From: Neptunicella sp048268085
GTDB lineage: Bacteria; Pseudomonadota; Gammaproteobacteria; Enterobacterales; Alteromonadaceae
Assembly (NCBI RefSeq): GCF_048268085.1
Contig: NZ_JBLWWF010000013.1
Coordinates: 1 to 64,000, forward strand
Length of the DNA stretch: 64,000 nucleotides
Direction: 5' to 3'
Under the pieces are notes generated by a model. The model had not been told where the DNA came from. It was given only the letters and a program-made list of their open reading frames with translations, and did not search any database. This document shows positions 57,988 through 64,000 of the stretch, in pieces; position 1 is the first letter of the stretch, and every line of letters starts with the position of its first letter. The position numbers were made by a program, and so were the translations under genes.

Positions 57988-58381
57988 ACCAATCCCAAAT
58001 CCCAAAGGAAAAGTCATCGATTAAGTTGATCCCCAAGGCAGACTTTAATAAATATAAACTGAGTAAACCGAATAACCAGCTAAACAGAATAAAAGCGCTG
58101 ATAAAAGTGGCTTTGATAAAACGCGACACCCCTTGTTCCCGCTGGCTTAACTCACGACGATTTTTACCCGCCAGCAACACAAAATAATAACGGCTGCTGA
58201 ACCAGCTAAGCGTTCCTCTTACATCAATTTTATGCTTCCCCCATTGGCGGGATGCTAACGCAGCTTTAAGACAGCTTAACTGTTTGTCACTAAATGAGCC
58301 GCGCATATCCTTAGGCATACGAGCTAACAAATTCTGAATTTCAGGGTCATCTTCAATCCGTGCTTTGAGTATGGTTCTCAC
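57971..58381 (-). CDS. Small hypothetical membrane protein in the exopolysaccharide cluster
   Basis: A 136-residue protein. A helical, basic N-terminal part contains SFSDKQLSCLKAALASRQWG and RGTLSWFSSRYYFVLLAGKN-RRELSQREQ, and is followed by a membrane helix at about 90-115. I recall similar short proteins in exopolysaccharide loci, often misnamed 3-phosphoshikimate 1-carboxyvinyltransferase; no EPSP-synthase motif is present. The start is GTG at 58381 with GAGGAAC as SD. It runs against the direction of the surrounding genes and overlaps the end of the Wzc-like gene. Function is unknown. Confidence 0.7.
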   Translation of the reverse strand: MRTILKARIEDDPEIQNLLARMPKDMRGSFSDKQLSCLKAALASRQWGKHKIDVRGTLSWFSSRYYFVLLAGKNRRELSQREQGVSRFIKATFISAFILFSWLFGLLSLYLLKSALGINLIDDFSFGIWDWFKTLF

Positions 58382-58824
58382 ACCTGTTCCTCACTGTTGC
58401 TATTCGATTACACCCTGTCAAACAGGTTTAATTGCCTATCATTACTCAATTTCCGCATACAGTTGGCATTCCTATCCGGCGAATTTTGATTCACCCCAGT
58501 CGCTTACCAAAAAATGCAATAACACTGTTGCGATACACAGACAGTTTTAGCGGTAAATTTCCAGCCAACAGACATGCTGTGAAGGCTATTACTTTGGGTG
58601 GAGAACTTATTCCTGTCAACCTTGAATCAATAGCTCAAACCGTTACACACCGCGTCAACAATGGGGTTAAATCGGATCATCATTGCCAATACCCCGATAA
58701 TAACATGCATTACCTCTGGCTATTTTCAACGCAGCTCTGCAACGCGGCACAGAAGTTGCGTTAGCACTGATTACAGGAGTTGTTCCTATCGGAACACATG
58801 AGCCATTCAGGAGTAAGCATTACA
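58382..58824. other. Non-coding gap before the WecG-like gene
   Basis: About 440 bp with no convincing gene. Open frames of up to 110 codons exist (58432-58764) but have no SD, atypical composition (many His, Asn, Thr) and no recognisable motif. Short CCTGT/ACAGG inverted repeats (58416-58429) are seen. A promoter for the downstream glycosyltransferase genes is expected but was not identified. Confidence 0.5.
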
Positions 58825-59613
58825 ATGAAATTAGCAGATGTTGTCTTTACTCACGTTGGCGGATTGCGCACAGCCTGTGTGACACGAGTACAACTTGTGC
58901 GTCTGATAGCGGAGCAAGCATCCAATGCGCGATTTGCCAAAGTCGAAAGCAAACGGGTAGAACCGTTACTGATTTTTTCAACCAATGGTCACAGCATTTC
59001 TATCGCTAATAGCAATAAAGCCATGGGCAAAATGTTAAATCAGGCTGACTTGCTGCATGCCGACGGACAAAGTGTGGTCACGCTATCCAAATATTTCAGC
59101 CAGCATCCCATTCCAGAGCGCAGTGCCACCACTGATATGATCCATGATATTCCGCAATTAAGTCGAACACCGCTACGCCATTATTTACTTGGCGGTAATC
59201 AGCAAACCGTCGATAAATGCGCCACCATTTTACAGCGCCAATACGCCAATTTTTCAGTTGCCGGGGCCCATCATGGTTATTTCTCTGAACAGGAAGAACA
59301 ACAACTGGTTAAGCAAATTAATGAAACTCGGCCGGATGTCCTGTGGGTGGGGTTAGGCAAGCCCAAGGAACAACTATTTGCCTTGCGTCAAAAGGCGCAC
59401 TTGCAGGTACCGGTGATCATCACCTGTGGTGGCTGTTTTAACTTTGTTACCGGTGATTACAAACGTGCCCCGCAGCTGTTACAGCAATGGGGACTTGAAT
59501 GGCTGCATCGTGCCATTACCGAACCGAGAAAATTACTGTGGCGTTACCTGACCACGAATCCTCACGCCGTATTTTGTGTGCTTAAACACCGCTATCGCCA
59601 TCAATTACGTTGA
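58825..59613 (+). CDS. WecG/TagA/CpsF-family glycosyltransferase
   Basis: A 262-residue GT26 enzyme that adds a sugar to a lipid-linked intermediate at the cytoplasmic face of the membrane. Motifs include TNGHSISIANSNKAM, LLHADGQSVV (family D-G pair), YLLGGNQQTVDKC and HHGYF. DVLWVGLGKPKEQLFAL and CGGCFNFVTGDYKRAPQLLQ-QWGLEWLHR follow. The start is uncertain: ATG at 58825 (AGGAG 11 nt upstream) is used, with ATG at 58798 as the alternative. It is first of a run of tightly spaced genes extending to the window end. Confidence 0.9.
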   Translation: MKLADVVFTHVGGLRTACVTRVQLVRLIAEQASNARFAKVESKRVEPLLIFSTNGHSISIANSNKAMGKMLNQADLLHADGQSVVTLSKYFSQHPIPERSATTDMIHDIPQLSRTPLRHYLLGGNQQTVDKCATILQRQYANFSVAGAHHGYFSEQEEQQLVKQINETRPDVLWVGLGKPKEQLFALRQKAHLQVPVIITCGGCFNFVTGDYKRAPQLLQQWGLEWLHRAITEPRKLLWRYLTTNPHAVFCVLKHRYRHQLR

Positions 59614-59636
59614 TACAACCTATGGAGAACAACAGT

Positions 59637-60722
59637 ATGGAACCGTACAACGTACTATTTTTACATAAATGGTTTTCACTTTCTGGTGGAGTCGAGCGAG
59701 TCCATAAGAATCTAGCGACCGCACTGGCCGAACAAGGTGTACGTTCATCGTTTTACGTCTGCAATGTTTCCGGTGACAAGTACGCAGGATACAAAAAACT
59801 GTGTAGCGAATTTGATGCCGTCTGCCCTCCCCCCGGCTCCAACTTTAGAATGCGGCTAAAAAACCTGTTTGGTCATATTCAACATAGCAAAATCAACGTG
59901 TTAATAGCCGCCACCGAAACAGCCAACATGCTGGCATTATGTTGTTCATTAAAATTTCCCCAACTTAAGGTCATCTATACACGGCACTGTGCGCTTAATG
60001 TTAGCAACCAGAAGCTGGCTCCCTGGATGATAAAAGCCTTATACAATTTGTATAGCCTGAGTAATCAATCCATTGTCGCCGTATCTCGGCATTTGCAGGG
60101 TGAGTTAAATAGTGTCATTCGCATGGGAAAAAGCTCAGTACAGTTTATTCCCAATGCGGTAGTGAGCGATAAAGTCCAGCAACTGGCCGCACACAATACC
60201 GATAATTTTCAACTAAGCCGCTACTTTTGTGCAGTGGGCCGCTTAGTTGAACAAAAAGGCTTTGATCTGTTAATCCGTGCCTACGCACTGGCGTTGCGTG
60301 AACAGCCTAATTTGCCCGGTTTAGTGATTGTTGGCATAGGTGAGGATTTAGCTCAGTTAAAAGCCCTGGCCGCCCAACAGGGGGTGGCCGAATCGGTAAT
60401 CTTTACCGGTTTTACCGACAATCCTTATTACATTATTAATGGCGCAGTCGCCTTTATTTTATCCTCTCGCCATGAAGGTATGCCCACGGCGTTAATTGAA
60501 GCCATGTATCTGAACACACCGGTTATTGCCTTTGATTGTCCCACTGGCCCAGCCGAATTAATTCAACATGGTGAGAATGGTTTATTGGTGCCCTATATGG
60601 ATGTGGAAGCGATGGCTAACGCGATTGTTAACTATCAATCCATTTGCGGTAAATCCATCTCCCACAGCGTCAAAGATTTTCAATACCAGAATGTGGCGCT
60701 GGCGTATATGAGTCAATTCTAA
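59637..60722 (+). CDS. GT4-family glycosyltransferase
   Basis: A 361-residue GT-B enzyme. The N-terminal FLHKWFSLSGGVERVHKNLA binds the acceptor. The C-terminal half has FCAVGRLVEQKGFDLLIRAY, VIVGIGEDLAQLKAL and SRHEGMPTALIEAM with the catalytic E-x7-E pattern (EGMPTALIE). The start chosen is ATG at 59637, because GGAG lies 9 nt before it; upstream in-frame starts overlap wecG. It probably extends the lipid-linked repeat unit. The sugar specificity is unknown. Confidence 0.92.
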   Translation: MEPYNVLFLHKWFSLSGGVERVHKNLATALAEQGVRSSFYVCNVSGDKYAGYKKLCSEFDAVCPPPGSNFRMRLKNLFGHIQHSKINVLIAATETANMLALCCSLKFPQLKVIYTRHCALNVSNQKLAPWMIKALYNLYSLSNQSIVAVSRHLQGELNSVIRMGKSSVQFIPNAVVSDKVQQLAAHNTDNFQLSRYFCAVGRLVEQKGFDLLIRAYALALREQPNLPGLVIVGIGEDLAQLKALAAQQGVAESVIFTGFTDNPYYIINGAVAFILSSRHEGMPTALIEAMYLNTPVIAFDCPTGPAELIQHGENGLLVPYMDVEAMANAIVNYQSICGKSISHSVKDFQYQNVALAYMSQF

Positions 60723-60724
60723 CC

Positions 60725-61864
60725 ATGGCAAGAATAGCGATCATCTTACATGACCTGCGCGGTGGTGGAGCTGAAAAAATGATGGTGCGACTGGCCAATC
60801 AATTGGCTGTCGAACAGGATGAGGTTGAGCTGGTACTCATTGGTGCCGGTGGCATTAATAAAGCCTTGGTCAGTGCCGAGGTAAAACTGGTCGAACTGGG
60901 TTGCCAGCGCACTTTGCAGGCATTTACACCATTGCGCAAATATTTATCTCAGAACCGTCCTGACGCGATTCTCGCGGTACTCACCCATATTAATGTCATT
61001 ACTGCATTGGTTTGTTGGAGTTTAGGGATAAGCAATCGATTAACCGTTAGCGAACGCAATACGTTTTCGCAAGATCGAAAAATGAATACCAGTGTGGTCA
61101 TGCGCAGCGTCTATTGGCTCGCACCGTGGATCTACCGCTGTTTAACCAATCCGGTCATTGCGGTATCCCGAGGTGTGGCTGATGATTTAATTGCCTGTAG
61201 CGTGGTACGCGAACAGGATGTGATCACCGCACCAAATCCGGTCATTAGCGAACAAAGTCTGCACGCATCCTGCCAACCGGCACAACATCCTTGGCTACAG
61301 AATAAAAACGGTAAAGTGGTGGTGGCCGTCGGCAGACTGAATCATCAAAAAGGCTTTGATTTACTACTACAAGCTTTTGCAGATATGCCGCATCAAGCTA
61401 ATTGCCGCTTGGTCATTTTTGGTGAAGGCGAACTACGAAGTGCTCTTGAAACGCAGATCCGCGCCATGAATTTAACCAGCAGGGTCGATTTAGCCGGCTA
61501 TATCGATAACCCGCTGGCCGAGATCAAACAAGCCGATTTATTTGTTTTATCTTCTCGTTTTGAAGGTAGCCCGAACGGTTTAGTCGAGGCCATGTCAGTG
61601 GGTACCCCAGTAGTGGCGTTTGATTGTCCTCACGGCCCGCGGGAAATACTTAAGCCACATCAATCAAACTGTTTTGCTGGCTGCTTGGTGGCCTATTTGG
61701 ATGTTGCGGCATTAAGCCACGCCATCCACTCCCAGTTAAACCAATCCTGCTCAGCGCAAATCAGGCAGGACATTATTGCATCAGTGCAAGGTTTTCATAC
61801 CCCATTGGCATCACGTATTTATCGGCAAAAATTGCTGAGCCATTGTGTACAAGGAGCCGGTTGA
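60725..61864 (+). CDS. GT4-family glycosyltransferase
   Basis: A 379-residue GT-B enzyme beginning 2 nt after the previous stop. HDLRGGGAEKMMVRLANQLA is the GT4 acceptor loop. VAVGRLNHQKGFDLLLQAFA, LVIFGEGELRSALE and SRFEGSPNGLVEAM follow as the donor-site motifs. It is a paralogue of the preceding gene in general form. A second sugar transfer in repeat-unit assembly is the likely role. Its stop overlaps the next start by one base (TGATG). Confidence 0.92.
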   Translation: MARIAIILHDLRGGGAEKMMVRLANQLAVEQDEVELVLIGAGGINKALVSAEVKLVELGCQRTLQAFTPLRKYLSQNRPDAILAVLTHINVITALVCWSLGISNRLTVSERNTFSQDRKMNTSVVMRSVYWLAPWIYRCLTNPVIAVSRGVADDLIACSVVREQDVITAPNPVISEQSLHASCQPAQHPWLQNKNGKVVVAVGRLNHQKGFDLLLQAFADMPHQANCRLVIFGEGELRSALETQIRAMNLTSRVDLAGYIDNPLAEIKQADLFVLSSRFEGSPNGLVEAMSVGTPVVAFDCPHGPREILKPHQSNCFAGCLVAYLDVAALSHAIHSQLNQSCSAQIRQDIIASVQGFHTPLASRIYRQKLLSHCVQGAG

Positions 61865-63180
61865 TGCAATTAACCATTGAGCGTACCAAACGACTTTATT
61901 TGCTGTTAGCCGTACTGTATTACCTGGGTTTTATTAACTTTATCAACCAGTTAGTAACCGGAGGCAAACAAGGACATGCGTTTGCTTACAACGCCGCTGG
62001 CAGCAGTATTAAACAAGCAGTGGGTATTCTGTTACTTTTAAGCGGCTTGTATTTGCTCTCTCGTCAATCACCACAGCGCTTAATGAGCGGGCTTAAGCGT
62101 AATATGTTCTGGGTGGTGCTGGTACTGTATTTCTTGATTTCGGTGTCTTGGTCTTATGCACCGGCAATTAGTTTTCGTCGTGTTATCGCCTTTAGTACAT
62201 TACTGGTGGTGGCGTACTGTTTAGTTGAGTTTTTTGAGCCTGTATCACTGCTCAGCCTTATCGCTCGTGCCATCAGCATCGCTGCCGGGTTGGGACTGCT
62301 GTATTATTTAATCGATCCTGCTGCTGCCTCAATCAATGATAGCGACATCCGCGGCAATGCTTTCCTGGGCATTATGGCGGATAAAAATACTGGCGCACGC
62401 TTATATTCCTACGCCATTTTAATCTTGTTTGGATTGGGCCTATATCGTCGCCATCTGGATAAATTGGCGTTATTCGCACTATCGATGTGTGTTTTATTAT
62501 CTCAATCTGCCACCGCCTTGGTCATGACTGTTGGTGGCATTGGCCTTATCAGCATTTTACGTTTTATTCGCAGTCATCACGCCCGCCGCAACCTGAACCG
62601 GATATTACTGGTGTGTATGATGTTGGTGGTCGGTGCCGTCGCGGTTAACTACTTGTACGAATACCTGCTGGAATTATTAGGCCGAGATCCCACTCTGACC
62701 AACCGGGTGATTATCTGGCAATTAATGGACACCTATGTTGAACAAGAGAAATGGTGGGGATACGGTTTTGGCGCTTTTTGGGCTAGCGATGCGGTAGACG
62801 GTTTTGTGGATAGCTGGGGCTATATTGGTAACGCCCATAGCGGCTATTACGAAGCGTTGCTCAATGGCGGCATTATCTGCCTGACCCTGGTGTTTCTGAT
62901 TTTTGCGAAAACCCTGGTGGATTTAGCCAACAAATATATCCGTGATCCATTAGGCGATTTCTACGCCGTTCTAATCCCAATTATTCTGTTACAAGTGGTG
63001 GTCAATTATGTGGCTTTTATCATTATTAACCACAACAGTTACGACATGTTTATTTTTGCGCTGATCTCTTTTATCGCCTGTCATCAGAGTGCTGTTTCAG
63101 CAAACTTGTCAGCCAATAGCATCCAAATTGACAATGTTCACCATGCTCAGTTTGATCAAGTGCAAGGAGGCCGCTCATGA
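61864..63180 (+). CDS. O-antigen ligase/Wzy-like polymerase
   Basis: A 438-residue polytopic protein with about ten membrane helices. A large loop between residues ~270 and 330 contains GRDPTLTNRVIIWQLMDTYV and WWGYGFGAFWA, the Wzy_C/O-antigen ligase pattern, with later NAHSGYYEALLNGG carrying the catalytic-type His. It should polymerise repeat units in the periplasm. The start is ATG at 61864 with AAGGAG 8 nt before it; an in-frame start at 61843 lies inside the preceding gene. The final ~25 residues are polar. Confidence 0.9.
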   Translation: MQLTIERTKRLYLLLAVLYYLGFINFINQLVTGGKQGHAFAYNAAGSSIKQAVGILLLLSGLYLLSRQSPQRLMSGLKRNMFWVVLVLYFLISVSWSYAPAISFRRVIAFSTLLVVAYCLVEFFEPVSLLSLIARAISIAAGLGLLYYLIDPAAASINDSDIRGNAFLGIMADKNTGARLYSYAILILFGLGLYRRHLDKLALFALSMCVLLSQSATALVMTVGGIGLISILRFIRSHHARRNLNRILLVCMMLVVGAVAVNYLYEYLLELLGRDPTLTNRVIIWQLMDTYVEQEKWWGYGFGAFWASDAVDGFVDSWGYIGNAHSGYYEALLNGGIICLTLVFLIFAKTLVDLANKYIRDPLGDFYAVLIPIILLQVVVNYVAFIIINHNSYDMFIFALISFIACHQSAVSANLSANSIQIDNVHHAQFDQVQGGRS

Positions 63181-64000
63181 CCAATAGTGGCCAACCCGCT
63201 TTAGGATTAAAACGGCATAATCATAAGTTAATCAATCTGATATGGATTTTTTCCGGTAATTACGGGAATGTTCTGTTCTCAGTTTTTTCCTTTCTGACCT
63301 ATGCCTATTTTTTAACCCCAGAACAATTTGGTATCGGTATTTTCTGTATTGCGGTGGTGGAATCCTTTGGCATCATCTATGGCAGTACCATTGAAGATCC
63401 GCTAGTGCGTCGCCCTAATTTACGCCATACCGATATCAGTTCAACGTTCTGGATTGGCGGCTTAATCAGCTTAATCACCAGCGTCACTGCATTATCAATT
63501 GCATATTTACTCAATTACCCCTTCATCCTGCTAATGGGTTTCTGTTTTATCAAGTTAATTTTCTCAATGTTATGTCGCCCGATGGTAGCGATGTGCCGTA
63601 AATTACGCCAGTTCAAGTTGCTGTCGATTCGCACATTGGTCGCCCGCTTAATGGGCACAACTGTGGGGATTATCGTGGCCATCCAAGGGGGAGGAGAGTG
63701 GGCGTTAATCAGTCAGGCGGTGTTTATCGAGGCGTTTTCCTTACTGCTACTGCTTAGTGTCAGTCACGGTTATTTAACTGCACCAATCAGCCTTAAAGCC
63801 TTTAATCGCATAGTACGAGAAGGGATCCCCATCGGACTGAAAGCCAGTTTTTGGAGCATGCTAACCCGCGGTACCATCATCGTTTTGGGGTTGGTCAGTA
63901 ATGCCACTGTATTAGGCTACTTTGGCTTTGCCAACCGGTTGGTGCGCTTACCGTTAACGGCCACAACTAATAGCCTTAACAGCTATGCGTTGCCGGTCCT
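63177..64000 (+). CDS. Wzx-like oligosaccharide flippase (3' end beyond the window)
   Basis: The reading frame opens with ATG at 63177 (GGAGG 6 nt before it), overlaps the previous stop by 4 bases (ATGA), and stays open to the last base. It encodes at least 274 residues. Membrane helices are frequent: INLIWIFSGNYGNVLFSVFS, FGIGIFCIAVVESFGIIYGS, STFWIGGLISLITSVTALS. The sequence EDPLVRRPNLRHTDIS is typical of the lipopolysaccharide biosynthesis flippase family. It would move the lipid-linked repeat unit across the inner membrane before polymerisation. Confidence 0.88.
   Translation, partial: MTNSGQPALGLKRHNHKLINLIWIFSGNYGNVLFSVFSFLTYAYFLTPEQFGIGIFCIAVVESFGIIYGSTIEDPLVRRPNLRHTDISSTFWIGGLISLITSVTALSIAYLLNYPFILLMGFCFIKLIFSMLCRPMVAMCRKLRQFKLLSIRTLVARLMGTTVGIIVAIQGGGEWALISQAVFIEAFSLLLLLSVSHGYLTAPISLKAFNRIVREGIPIGLKASFWSMLTRGTIIVLGLVSNATVLGYFGFANRLVRLPLTATTNSLNSYALPV

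Noticed and set aside
58470..58490. Sigma54 promoter candidate TTGGCATTCCTATCCGGCG
   Set aside because: The GC of the -12 element is two bases out of register.
58432..58764. A 110-codon plus-strand frame before the WecG-like gene
   Set aside because: No SD, no recognisable motif, odd composition; not enough support for a gene.

Overview
The window reads as chromosome of a Gram-negative gammaproteobacterium, most like the Alteromonadales and related marine lineages. The basis is family content and order: trmA/fabR/sthA together, tkt-epd-pgk beside metK, rsmE-gshB-yqgE-ruvX, dusA beside stress genes with sigma54-type promoters, a TIGR04219-type outer membrane protein, a DUF2333 protein, and a PEP-CTERM protein. 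GC content is moderate by eye. No rRNA, tRNA, phage, transposase or CRISPR array was found. Genus cannot be fixed from sequence reading alone.

Layout. 0.03-2.3 kb: a growth-control-type promoter leaving the left edge, a membrane-anchored RRM protein and a large low-complexity protein. 2.4-7.7 kb: trmA, fabR, a delta-9-type desaturase with a FabR operator over its promoter, sthA and a uracil-DNA-glycosylase-like protein. 7.7-14.5 kb: a REC-DUF3369-GGDEF-EAL protein and the cysJIH sulfite/PAPS reduction operon. 14.7-20.4 kb: an envelope block (copper chaperone, DUF2333, OMP), pspA-pspC plus a small membrane protein, and a two-gene small-protein operon next to dusA. The last two units both have sigma54-like promoters with paired upstream inverted repeats. 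20.7-26.4 kb: a hypothetical protein, zur, yjbQ, an OmpA-family protein, a DUF481 protein and fba.

26.5-29.2 kb is accessory DNA. Two nuclease genes (Mrr-like and DUF559-like) are each followed by an attC-like site with no integrase, which fits an integron cassette cluster (CALIN). It lies among palindromic repeats exactly where fba is in opposite orientation to pgk. 29.2-38 kb: pgk, epd, tkt, metK under a probable MetJ operator, a receiver/TPR protein and an M48 lipoprotein. 38.1-39.7 kb: a PEP-CTERM protein behind a near-consensus sigma54 promoter, then a repeat-rich gap with the second copy of a ~231-bp structured repeat. 39.7-50.6 kb: an ABC-2 exporter, rsmE, a cupin, gshB, yqgE, ruvX, an HD-GYP-like protein, gspA/gspB, cca and an acyltransferase. 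50.7-64 kb: a LytTR regulator and an exopolysaccharide cluster (initiating glycosyltransferase, OMP, Wza-like, Wzc-like, WecG-like, two GT4 enzymes, Wzy-like, Wzx cut by the window end).

How it fits together. The exopolysaccharide cluster has divergent sigma54-type promoters in its 0.8-kb central gap, and the PEP-CTERM gene has the same type. This matches the known link between PEP-CTERM proteins, exopolysaccharide and RpoN. The other main themes are the Psp-like sigma54 unit, the integrase-less nuclease cassettes, and the ~231-bp repeat whose second hairpin differs in sequence between copies but stays perfectly paired.
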